Source: CAWJFJ01 sp963800065
GTDB taxonomy: Bacteria; Actinomycetota; Acidimicrobiia; Acidimicrobiales; UBA8190
Direction of reading: 5' to 3'
Assembly: GCA_963800065.1 (NCBI GenBank)
Contig: CAWCZO010000009.1
Span: forward strand, 124,001-188,000
Length of the DNA stretch: 64,000 nt
The position numbers and the translations under genes were made by a program. The first letter of the stretch is position 1; each line of letters starts with the position of its first letter. Positions 8,574 to 15,706 of the stretch are shown piece by piece. A model generated the notes under the pieces. It was not told where the DNA came from. It made no database searches and saw only the letters and a list, made by a program, of their open reading frames with translations.

Positions 8574-9151
8574 CCCATCTCATCGAGTGTCAGGCGCAGC
8601 GACTGGAGCGCGTAGAAGAGGCGGCTGCGGACGGTTCCTTCGGGGATGCCCAGTTCGACGGCCACCTCGCGTCCCGCTCGGCCCCGGTAGTAGGTCTCGA
8701 CCAGGACCTGGCGGTGTTCGGGCCGCAGGCGTCGCAGTGCCTCCTCGACCTGCCAACCGACCAGGGCCTTCTCGATGTCGTCACCGACCTGGACCAGATC
8801 GGCGGGCAACGGGCTGGCCTGGCGCAGCGCACGAGAGCGGGCATGGTCGATCACGATGCGGCGTTCGATGGCGAAGAGCCAGGTGCGCAGGGAGCCCAGA
8901 TCGGGATCGAAGCGATCCCGGGCCCGCCACGCTCGGATGAACGTCTCCTGGACGACCTCTTCGGCGGCACCGGCATCGCTCAATGATCGCCGGGCGTAGC
9001 CGTAGAGCTCACCGCTGTGGGCGACGAAAGCGGCGCGTAGTCCCTCCTCGTCGGCGGACTCGGTCAAGGGGGCGGCATGGCCGGCGCGCGACCTCAGCGG
9101 TGGCGACATCCCTCCGGCGTCACCCCCACCGGGAGGTCCGGCCTCGCTCAT
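8561..9151 (-). CDS. ECF RNA polymerase sigma factor
   Basis: About 196 residues with sigma-70 region 2 (ELYGYARRSLSDAGAAEEVV, TFIRAWRARDRFDPDLGSLR, TWLFAIERRIVIDHAR) and region 4 (EALRRLRPEHRQVLVETYY, AVELGIPEGTVRSRLFYALQ), and no region 3, so it is an ECF member. The ATG was picked as the first canonical start. An upstream TTG overlapping the TGA of the lipoprotein gene (TTGA) and a later ATG are alternatives. It is sandwiched between a lipoprotein gene and its anti-sigma gene and probably controls this operon itself. Confidence 0.9.
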   Translation of the reverse strand: MSEAGPPGGGDAGGMSPPLRSRAGHAAPLTESADEEGLRAAFVAHSGELYGYARRSLSDAGAAEEVVQETFIRAWRARDRFDPDLGSLRTWLFAIERRIVIDHARSRALRQASPLPADLVQVGDDIEKALVGWQVEEALRRLRPEHRQVLVETYYRGRAGREVAVELGIPEGTVRSRLFYALQSLRLTLDEMGWDE

Positions 9152-9192
9152 CGCCTCGGCGCCGCCACGGTCGTCGGTCGTCGGTCCGGCGG

Positions 9193-9834
9193 TCAATACC
9201 CGTAGCCTCCGCTCGGTGCCTTCGTCGTGGGCGGAGCCGTCGTCATGGGTGGGGTGGAGGAGCCGACCGTGACGACGGTCCAGGTCCCGCCGTCGCTCTT
9301 GATGCCCTGTCCGTTGGTGTCGCCCGCCGAGCTGTCCCCGGAGAAGGTGTAGAGAGGATCGTCGTCGTATGTGACCTGGGTGCTGCCGTCGGAGCGGGTG
9401 ATGGTGGCGAACGTCCCACCGGCACCGGACCCGCCTTTGGGGGTTGTCCCCGAGGGCACGGTGAGCGGCGGCCAGGCGGTGGCGCAGGTGCCGTTGCAGG
9501 CGCTCTTCCCGGCAGAGTCGGCGCTGAACCTGTAGAGGGTCATCCCCGACGAGTCAACCAGGATGGAGCCGCCGATCTTGGTATTCGAGACGGTGGTGGC
9601 CACGACCTGGCCGGCGGCGCCGGTGGCGCCGGTGGCGCCCGTGGTTCCGGTGGTGCCCGCCGGGGACGCCGCCGTCGTCGACGAGTTCGACGTCCCCGAG
9701 GCGTTCGGGGTCGACGATCCGCACGCCGCCGCCAGCAGGCCCACCAGTGCGACGGCGGCGAGGGCAGACACCGGTCGGGCCGTCCGACGGATGGCCGGTC
9801 GTGGCTGTGCCGGGTTCGTCGCGTCGGTGACCAT
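9193..9834 (-). CDS. COG4315-type secreted lipoprotein (Yx(F/W/Y)xxD repeats)
   Basis: A 213-residue lipoprotein. The signal peptide ends in the lipobox LLAAAC (AVALVGLLAAAC|GSS). Next comes a Ser/Thr/Gly linker with a short collagen-like GTTGTTGATGATGAAG run. Two copies of the COG4315 motif follow: GMTLYRFSADSAG ... CNGTCATAWPPL and PLYTFSGDSSAGDTNGQGI. A Pro/Thr-rich tail ends GGYGY. The ATG follows AGGGAGG by six bases. It is first in an operon with an ECF sigma and its anti-sigma. Function of COG4315 is unknown; the two cysteines in CNGTC could bind metal or form a disulfide. Confidence 0.88.
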   Translation of the reverse strand: MVTDATNPAQPRPAIRRTARPVSALAAVALVGLLAAACGSSTPNASGTSNSSTTAASPAGTTGTTGATGATGAAGQVVATTVSNTKIGGSILVDSSGMTLYRFSADSAGKSACNGTCATAWPPLTVPSGTTPKGGSGAGGTFATITRSDGSTQVTYDDDPLYTFSGDSSAGDTNGQGIKSDGGTWTVVTVGSSTPPMTTAPPTTKAPSGGYGY

Positions 9835-9956
9835 GGTCGTACCTCCCTGAGGACGAGTAGTGGGACGGCCCTTTTTTTCATTCTCGACCTGAGGATACGG
9901 TCGGCGACCGCCCGGCGTTCACCGGATGTTCATCTCGTTCTGGCTACGTTGGGCCG

Positions 9957-10697
9957 GTGGTGGGAGACGGGGCGTGGCCCGGTGCCGCTGTGTTCGACAT
10001 GGACGGGCTGCTCATCGACTCGGAACCCCTCTGGTGCGAGGCCGAGATGCGGATCTTCGGTGGCCTGGGCGTGCCCCTCACGGCTGAGCGTTGTCGTGAG
10101 ACCCGGGGCATGGTGGTGAGCGAGGTCGCTCTCCACTGGTACGGGCGCTTCCGCTGGGATGGACCGACCCCCGACGCCGTGGCCGCCGAGATCGTCGACG
10201 CCATGGCCACGCTCCTGGCGGCGCGCGTCGTCACCAAACCGGGCGCCCTGGCCGCACTGACGGCGTGCCGTCGCCGAGGGCTCGATCTGGCCGTGGCCTC
10301 GTCGTCGCCCCGGCTTCTGATCGACGCCGCTGTCGGCCGGTTGGGACTGGCGTCATGGTTCTCGGTGCTCCACTCGGCCCAGGACGAACCGGCGGGGAAG
10401 CCCGACCCCGCCGTCTTCCTCACCACGGCCCGCCTCCTCGGCGTGGATCCCGGGCGGTGCGTGGTGTTCGAGGACTCGCCGGCTGGCGTGCAGGCGGCGG
10501 CGGCCGCCGGGATGGTCTGTGTGGCCGTCCCCGAGGACCACGTCATGTCGGCGGACGGCCCACCGGTCGGGTTCGAGTCGGCCGACCTGATCCTGGGCAC
10601 CCTGGAAGAGGTCGATGACGACCTCTGGGTCCGCCTCGCCCCCCCGGGGGCGGGGGACGCCGACGTCCGGGGCCGTCCTCGCCGGCGGGGTCGCTAG
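9957..10697 (+). CDS. HAD-superfamily sugar-phosphate phosphatase (HxpB/YniC-like)
   Basis: A 246-residue haloacid dehalogenase hydrolase. Motif I is VFDMDGLLIDSEPLW near residue 12, an arrangement typical of hexitol- and deoxyglucose-phosphate phosphatases and beta-phosphoglucomutases. Motif II is AVASSSP, motif III is the lysine in AGKPDPAVF, and motif IV is VVFEDSPAGVQAA. The helical cap lies between motif I and II. The start is a GTG directly followed by another GTG. Its TAG stop shares the palindrome CTAG with the stop of the convergent gene. Exact substrate unknown. Confidence 0.9.
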   Translation: MVGDGAWPGAAVFDMDGLLIDSEPLWCEAEMRIFGGLGVPLTAERCRETRGMVVSEVALHWYGRFRWDGPTPDAVAAEIVDAMATLLAARVVTKPGALAALTACRRRGLDLAVASSSPRLLIDAAVGRLGLASWFSVLHSAQDEPAGKPDPAVFLTTARLLGVDPGRCVVFEDSPAGVQAAAAAGMVCVAVPEDHVMSADGPPVGFESADLILGTLEEVDDDLWVRLAPPGAGDADVRGRPRRRGR

Positions 10698-11011
10698 ACC
10701 CGTGTGTCGTCGGCGCCGCCGGGGTCCCCGGCCAGGGTGCGCCGAATGGCGGATCGGTAGTCGGGGAAGTAGTCGCCGATCTGCTCGAGGCTGAACGTCC
10801 GCAGGATGGACGTGGGCGGTTCGCGCTCCAGGAGGAACACCATGGAGCACCGGACGAGCTCGACCACCGGTACCCCCGCGCAGCCCAGGGCTTCGGGGAG
10901 CCCGGACGGCACGCGGACGGTATGGGTGGTGGCCGTAGCTCCGTCGCTGATGGTCACGGTGTAGGTGTCGGTCGCCGACTCGACGACGTCCACCCGTGCC
11001 ACGACCGCCAC
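10694..11011 (-). CDS. Conserved hypothetical protein (about 105 aa)
   Basis: A small soluble protein with a beta-rich opening (VDVVESATDTYTVTISDG), then LVRCSMVFLLEREPPTSIL and FSLEQIGDYFPDYRSAI. The central LLEREP-SIL and the YFPDY element look like a recurring actinobacterial family of unknown function that I recognise only as a pattern. The GTG start was chosen because any earlier start would translate the heptamer and nonamer repeats found just upstream into low-complexity sequence. Its stop shares the CTAG palindrome with the convergent HAD gene. Confidence 0.65.
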   Translation of the reverse strand: MAVVARVDVVESATDTYTVTISDGATATTHTVRVPSGLPEALGCAGVPVVELVRCSMVFLLEREPPTSILRTFSLEQIGDYFPDYRSAIRRTLAGDPGGADDTRV

Positions 11012-11022
11012 GTTAGCGGTCC

Positions 11023-11097
11023 CCACGGGCCACGGGCCACGGGCCACGGGCCACGGGCCACGGGCCACGGGAGCACCGGGAGCACCGGGAGCACCGG
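11023..11097. repeat. Two adjoining short tandem arrays: (CCACGGG)7 and (GAGCACCGG)3
   Basis: Seven perfect copies of the heptamer CCACGGG fill 11023-11071. They run into three perfect copies of the nonamer GAGCACCGG at 11071-11097. They occupy the gap between two divergent genes, starting 12 bases upstream of the minus-strand GTG. The units share the ACCGG/ACGGG theme, so one could have grown from slippage beside the other. Confidence 0.95.
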
Positions 11098-11210
11098 TGC
11101 GCCGCGGCGCGCCGGCCGGTGTCACGCGCGACACTGGCCCGGTAACCGGGACGCCACCGCCACCGGCGGCGTCGACGACAGAGCCCCACCGGGGCCGGCA
11201 GGAGGAGACC

Positions 11211-11702
11211 GTGTCCGACATCTACGACATCCCCGTCAACACCTTGCAGGGGGAGCCCTCCTCGCTGGGGGCGTTCAAGGGCAAGGCTCTGCTCGTCGTG
11301 AACGTGGCCTCCCGGTGCGGTCTCACGCCCCAGTACACCGGACTGCAGAAGCTTCAGGACACCTACGGCGACCGTGGTTTCAGCGTGCTCGGATTTCCGT
11401 GCAACCAATTCCTGGAGCAGGAGCCGGGAACGGCCGACGAGATCGCCGAGTTCTGCTCCGTCAACTACGGAGTGACCTTCCCGCTGTTCGAGAAGATCGA
11501 GGTGAACGGCCCCGGTCGCCACGCCATCTACGACGATCTCACGGCCACGCCGGACGCCGAGGGGTCGGCGGGAGACATCCAGTGGAATTTCGAGAAGTTC
11601 CTGATCTCTCCCGACGGAAAGATCGTCGGTCGCTTCCGCCCCGGCGTCGAGCCCGAAGACGCCGCCCTGGTGTCGGCCGTGGAGGCGGCTCTGCCGGGCT
11701 GA
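11211..11702 (+). CDS. Glutathione peroxidase-family thiol peroxidase
   Basis: A 163-residue thioredoxin-fold peroxidase. The peroxidatic residue is cysteine rather than selenocysteine, in VNVASRCGLTPQY near residue 35. The remaining tetrad elements are the glutamine in GFPCNQFLEQE and the tryptophan in QWNFEKFLI. The cysteine in GFPCNQ is a candidate partner. It reduces hydroperoxides, in bacteria usually with thioredoxin rather than glutathione. The GTG start is fixed by a strong GGAGGAG five bases upstream; longer upstream reading would translate the repeat arrays. Confidence 0.95.
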   Translation: MSDIYDIPVNTLQGEPSSLGAFKGKALLVVNVASRCGLTPQYTGLQKLQDTYGDRGFSVLGFPCNQFLEQEPGTADEIAEFCSVNYGVTFPLFEKIEVNGPGRHAIYDDLTATPDAEGSAGDIQWNFEKFLISPDGKIVGRFRPGVEPEDAALVSAVEAALPG

Positions 11703-11745
11703 TCGGCGGATTCGGCGGCTCCGTCCGGTCGTCATCGGCGCAACG

Positions 11746-12162
11746 GTGGAGACGACCCTGTTCGAGGTCGATACGTCACGTCGGCAGGTGGTGGATCTCA
11801 CCGGCGCCGTGGGCGAGTTCTGCGCCGGTCGTGGTGACGGCCTGTGCTCGATCTTCGTCCCTCACGCCACGGCCGGTGTCGTTCTCATGGAGCTGGGATC
11901 GGGGTCAGAGTCCGATCTGAGCGCGGCACTGGCCCGGCTGCTGCCCCGGGACGATCGCTACGGGCACCGCCACGGTGCTCCGGGACATGGTGCCGATCAT
12001 CTTCTCCCCGTCTTCGTCTCGCCGTCTCTCGTCGTTCCCGTGGTGGCCGGGCGCCCCGCCCTGGGTACCTGGCAGAGCGTGGTTCTGGTGGACACCAACG
12101 CCGACAATCCCCACCGGCAGGTGCGGCTGAGCTTCGTCAGTGCCCCGGCGTCGACGCCCTGA
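11746..12162 (+). CDS. YjbQ/UPF0047 family protein
   Basis: A 138-residue single-domain protein with the family signatures CSIFVPHATAGVVLMELGS and, at the C-terminus, LGTWQSVVLVDTNADNPHRQ. Conserved His/Asp/Glu residues form the metal-like pocket of this family. The DDRYGHRHGAPGHGADHLLP stretch is the usual central histidine-rich region. The family is sometimes annotated as secondary thiamine-phosphate synthase on the basis of complementation, but its physiological role is not settled. It starts with GTG, 43 bases after the peroxidase gene, and is followed by a strong hairpin. Confidence 0.88.
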   Translation: METTLFEVDTSRRQVVDLTGAVGEFCAGRGDGLCSIFVPHATAGVVLMELGSGSESDLSAALARLLPRDDRYGHRHGAPGHGADHLLPVFVSPSLVVPVVAGRPALGTWQSVVLVDTNADNPHRQVRLSFVSAPASTP

Positions 12163-12166
12163 CGCG

Positions 12167-12214
12167 ACACAGCGCCCCAGGTCGGCGAAGAGTTCGCCGA
12201 CCGGGGCGCTGTGT
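12167..12214. terminator. Long near-perfect hairpin between convergent genes
   Basis: The left arm ACACAGCGCCCC-A-GGTCGGCGAA and right arm TTCGCCGACC-GGGGCGCTGTGT form a 22-bp stem with one bulged A and a GAG triloop. It starts five bases after the YjbQ stop and ends 37 bases before the stop of the convergent secreted-protein gene. A bidirectional transcription terminator is the simplest reading, although there is no T-tract. Confidence 0.8.
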
Positions 12215-12250
12215 GCTGTCCCCCCCGAGACAGATCAGGTGAGGGTCGGA

Positions 12251-13615
12251 TCAGTCGGTCGACACGCTGTGGACGGCGTGCCGGCGGACGGCTGTCCGAC
12301 GCCTTTCGAAGAAGCCGAGGCCCATGAGGGAGAGGCCGAGGAGCACCACGGCGACCACGTAGGGCTTCGATCCCGCCCAGGGCTCACCGGTGTGGACCGT
12401 CGTGGCGCCGGAGATGACTGCCGGAGTCGACGAGGCCGTGTTCGAGGCGGTGCTAGACGTCGCCGCCGGAGTGGCGGTCGTCGGAGTCGCCGCCGTGGCC
12501 GTCGTGACGACCGGCGTGCTGGCTGACGGGCTGGTGGGCGGGTTGGCCGGCGCCGCGGCCGGCGCCGCACTCACCGTCGACGTCTCGCCCGCCGCTCCGC
12601 ACAGTTCGGTGGCTCCGTTGTTGGTGACGTCACCGCTGTAGGTGGCGATCCACCGGTAGGTGCCCGCTCCCTGCGTCGGAGTGAAGGACGTGGGGCCGTA
12701 GGTCCCGTTGCCGTTCACCGAGATCGCCGTCGACGTGTAGATCGGCGTCGACGTGCAGGCGGTGTCGCTCGGACCGTAGAGCTTGAAGATGATCGTCCCG
12801 CCGGCCTTGCCGCTCGCCGCCGGGGCCTGAGAGCCGACCGGGGTCACGTTGTGCGTGGTTCCGGACAGGACGGCCGTGTCGGTGATGGGCGATCCCACCT
12901 GGGCGTTCGTCGCCGTGGTGACGATGGTCGATGTCGACCGGAGGATGGACGGATCGAAGCAGGCCGAGCTCGTCGGCCATGTGGCGCCCAGGCCCGAGCT
13001 GACGGCGGTGTGGAACGAGTTGCGCTTGTTCTTGTTCACCTTGTACTGCGACGCATGTCCGGCCTGAGCGTTCTTCAGGACGTAGTTCACGACGCAGATG
13101 CTCGCCGGCACCGAGGCGGCGTTGGCGTAGACGTGGGAGTCGGTCCACGTTCCGGTGATGGCGGCCGGGCTGAAGTGGCCGCAGTGCGCCGACTGGTCGT
13201 AGTGGACACTCTTGTCGACGGCGTTGCCGTCGGTGGTGGTGGTCGAACCGACGAGCTCAGCCGGGACGGAGCCGTACTTGATGGGGTAACCAGGGTCATT
13301 GGGGTCGTTCCACACGATGCCCCAGCCCACGCCGAATTTCCCGGCGCATTGCTGACCGGCGCTGGCGTTGATCTCACCCTTCTGTGTTCCGACCGGCCAA
13401 CTCCAGGTTCCGGTCGCATTGACCGTCACCGCGCCGCTGGCGCTGACGGTGATGGTGCCGGTCGGCGCCGGTGGGTTCTCGGGGCTCGGCCTGGCGGAAG
13501 CCGCCGTGGCGCCGAAGGCCATGAGCACGACGGCGGCGAGGCCTACGGTCATGGCTCCACCCACAATGCGTCGTGATGCCCGGCGAGTGCCCGACGTCTG
13601 TCGCTGGTTGGTCAT
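12251..13615 (-). CDS. Large secreted Ig-like repeat protein with C-terminal membrane anchor
   Basis: A 454-residue exported protein. An N-terminal signal sequence (RRIVGGAMTVGLAAVVLMAF ... ASARP) is followed by a Gly/Thr-rich globular part with several cysteines. An Ig-like (Big-type) domain comes next (GSPITDTAVLSGTTHN ... GTYRWIATYSGD), then a long Thr/Ala/Ser/Pro stalk. The C-terminus has TGEPWAGSKP, a hydrophobic helix (YVVAVVLLGLSLMGLGFF) and an Arg-rich end (ERRRTAVRRH). That is a tripartite sorting-signal layout without a classical LPxTG box. ATG follows GGAGAG. It is probably a cell-surface protein; ligand unknown. Confidence 0.8.
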   Translation of the reverse strand: MTNQRQTSGTRRASRRIVGGAMTVGLAAVVLMAFGATAASARPSPENPPAPTGTITVSASGAVTVNATGTWSWPVGTQKGEINASAGQQCAGKFGVGWGIVWNDPNDPGYPIKYGSVPAELVGSTTTTDGNAVDKSVHYDQSAHCGHFSPAAITGTWTDSHVYANAASVPASICVVNYVLKNAQAGHASQYKVNKNKRNSFHTAVSSGLGATWPTSSACFDPSILRSTSTIVTTATNAQVGSPITDTAVLSGTTHNVTPVGSQAPAASGKAGGTIIFKLYGPSDTACTSTPIYTSTAISVNGNGTYGPTSFTPTQGAGTYRWIATYSGDVTNNGATELCGAAGETSTVSAAPAAAPANPPTSPSASTPVVTTATAATPTTATPAATSSTASNTASSTPAVISGATTVHTGEPWAGSKPYVVAVVLLGLSLMGLGFFERRRTAVRRHAVHSVSTD

Positions 13616-13783
13616 GATCTCTCCAATTCCCCTGAATACGTTGGTGGCATCGTGACGGTCTGACCTCATGGGGGCCCCTATGGAGGATCAACATCTCCTC
13701 AATCCGGCACCTGTCGATCCATGCCGTGTGCCTGAACCCGACGCGTTTGTGCTCGAGGGCTCGCGGGGTCGAGGATGGCGACC

Positions 13784-14530
13784 ATGACCGACGCTGCTTC
13801 CACCACCGGTGATTGGGCGGGACTGGCCGACAGGCTGACTCAGACCTTGCATCTGGCCGTGCCCCCCATCACGATCAACTTCTCCGACAAGGTGCCCACC
13901 TCCCCTCCGGCCTTCGCCGAACCGATGTCGGAGCCCACCGCCGACGGTCGCTCCGGCCGGGTGCCGGCCGGGTGCGTCTTTTGGATCCGGGCCGCCGAGC
14001 GAAGCTTCACCACCGTGCCCGCCGACCACGGCAACTGTTCCGTGGGCCGCTACACCCACGGACTGGCCACGCTGGAGGAGGCCGCCGGCCATGACGACGT
14101 CGCCACCCTCCTCGAGGTGGGGTGGGTGGATGCCGAGGCCATCGCCGGCGTACCGGCGGTCTCGCGGGCCGCCTCGGCCATTAGCTACGGGCCCCTGACC
14201 GAGTCCGAGGACCGGCCCGACGTCGTCCTCCTGCGGGTGAACGGCCGCCAGATGATGGTGCTCTCCGACGCCCTGCCGGGGTTGCGGATCGAGGGGAAGC
14301 CGCAGTGCCACATCGTGGCCTTGGCCAAGGAGAACGGCGAGGTGGCGGCCAGCGTCGGCTGTGCGCTCAGCCGGGCCCGGACGGGGATGCGCCCGGACGA
14401 GATGACGGTGGCCATCCCCGGCCATCGGCTGGCCTCCGTGGTCGAGGCGGTCGAGAGCACAGCGGCCATCGACACGGTGGTGGCCAAGTACGCCGCCGAA
14501 GACGCCCGACGGTTCGCCGTCCCCGCCTGA
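13784..14530 (+). CDS. DUF169 domain protein
   Basis: A 248-residue soluble protein matching the DUF169 pattern: an early TINFSDKVP, then AGCVFWIRAAERSFTTVPAD, HGNCSVGRYTHGL with the conserved H-x-N-C, and a C-terminal part with GCALSRARTGMRPDEMTVAI. The conserved Cys and His residues suggest a metal or cofactor site, but the family has no established activity that I can name. GAGG lies nine bases before this ATG; another ATG nine bases earlier is possible. It is convergent with the acyl-CoA dehydrogenase gene, seven bases apart. Confidence 0.8.
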   Translation: MTDAASTTGDWAGLADRLTQTLHLAVPPITINFSDKVPTSPPAFAEPMSEPTADGRSGRVPAGCVFWIRAAERSFTTVPADHGNCSVGRYTHGLATLEEAAGHDDVATLLEVGWVDAEAIAGVPAVSRAASAISYGPLTESEDRPDVVLLRVNGRQMMVLSDALPGLRIEGKPQCHIVALAKENGEVAASVGCALSRARTGMRPDEMTVAIPGHRLASVVEAVESTAAIDTVVAKYAAEDARRFAVPA

Positions 14531-14537
14531 TTCGGGG

Positions 14538-15692
14538 TCAGTACGACTTCGGCAGTTGCAGCGAGTGTTGTCCCACGAAGTTGAGGATCATCTCGCGGCT
14601 CACGGGGGCTGTGCGCATGAGACGGGCCAGGCCCCACATGTCGGCCAGGCCGAACTCCGACGACATGCCGTTGCCCCCGTGGGTCTGTATGGCCTGGTCC
14701 AAAGCACCGAGAGCGGCCTCGGCCGCCGCGTACTTGGCGAAGTTGGCGGCCTCGCCCGCATCGAGACCGACGTCATAGGTCCACGCCGCTTTCTGGCACA
14801 TCAGGCGGGCCAGCTCGACCTCGATCTTGGCGATGGCCAGCGGATGGGCGATGCCCTGATGGCGGCCTATGGGCGTGCCCCAGACCGAACGGTCCCGGGC
14901 GTAGGCGCTGGCCTTGTCCAGGGCATACCGGCCGATGCCGTTGGCCATCGCCGCCGTCATGATGCGTTCGGGGTTGAGCCCCACGAAGACCTGCCGAAGC
15001 CCGTCGCCCTCGGTGCCGAGAAGGCGGTCGGCGGGTACCTCGACGTTGTCGAAGAACAGGGTGAATTGATTCTCCGGGGCGATGATCTCGACCGGGATGA
15101 GCGTCTTCTCCAGACCGGGGCTGTCCAGATCGACGACGAAGAGCGACAACCGCCCCCGACCCGTCGTCTCGTCGACCCCGCTGCGGGTCACCACCAGGAC
15201 GGACCGGGACTCGTCGGCGAATGAGATGAAGTACTTGGTGCCGTTCAGGCGGTAGATGTCCCCGTCTCGCGTGGCCGTGGTGGCGATGTTGTGGGAATTG
15301 GACCCGGCGTCGGGCTCGGTGATGGCAAAGGCCATCTTGAGCTGTGCGGTGGCGAAGCCCGGAAGCCAGCGCTTCTTCTGCTCGTCGGAGCCGAACCGGG
15401 CGATGATGGTGGCACAGATGGCGGGGGAGACGACGAGGAGGAGAAGGGGACAGCCGTTGGCCCCCAATTCCTCGAGGACGATGGCCAGTTCGCTGATCCC
15501 CATGCCGCCCCCGCCGTACTCCTCGGGCACGTTGACCCCGAGGAAGCCGGCCGCCGCCAGCTCGTCCCAGAGCTCGTCGGTCTTCCCTCCCGACCGGGCC
15601 CGCTCGGTGAAATAGCTGTGGCCGTACTTCGAGGCGATCCCGTCCACCGCTTCACGCAGCATCTGCTGTTCCTCGGTCTCGCGAAAGTCCAT
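14538..15692 (-). CDS. Acyl-CoA dehydrogenase
   Basis: A 384-residue FAD enzyme. Landmarks are the N-terminal helices (MDFRETEEQQMLREAVDGIA), AAAGFLGVNVPEEYGGGGM, the signature FAITEPDAGSN, GTKYFISFAD, and the C-terminal HGGNGMSSEF. The residue equivalent to the usual C-terminal catalytic glutamate is not in a YEGT context. Instead a glutamate in LNPERIM occupies the position used by isovaleryl-CoA-type dehydrogenases, which fits a branched substrate. It is the last gene of the carboxylase/AtuA operon, 14 bases after the AtuA stop. Confidence 0.92.
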   Translation of the reverse strand: MDFRETEEQQMLREAVDGIASKYGHSYFTERARSGGKTDELWDELAAAGFLGVNVPEEYGGGGMGISELAIVLEELGANGCPLLLLVVSPAICATIIARFGSDEQKKRWLPGFATAQLKMAFAITEPDAGSNSHNIATTATRDGDIYRLNGTKYFISFADESRSVLVVTRSGVDETTGRGRLSLFVVDLDSPGLEKTLIPVEIIAPENQFTLFFDNVEVPADRLLGTEGDGLRQVFVGLNPERIMTAAMANGIGRYALDKASAYARDRSVWGTPIGRHQGIAHPLAIAKIEVELARLMCQKAAWTYDVGLDAGEAANFAKYAAAEAALGALDQAIQTHGGNGMSSEFGLADMWGLARLMRTAPVSREMILNFVGQHSLQLPKSY

Positions 15693-15706
15693 GTCCGCCC
15701 CTTTGC

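Noticed and set aside
9835..9956. Autoregulatory ECF promoter upstream of the lipoprotein gene
   Set aside because: An ACATCC and a CGTAT-like element are present on the minus strand, but their spacing (about 23 bases) is too long for a convincing -35/-10 pair.
11023..11097. CRISPR-like array
   Set aside because: Units are 7 and 9 bases and contiguous, with no spacers and no cas genes.
11012..11221. N-terminal extension of the 105-aa conserved hypothetical protein through the CCACGGG array
   Set aside because: It would encode a low-complexity Gly-Pro-Trp-Val repeat unlike the rest of the protein, and it would run across the start of the divergent peroxidase gene.
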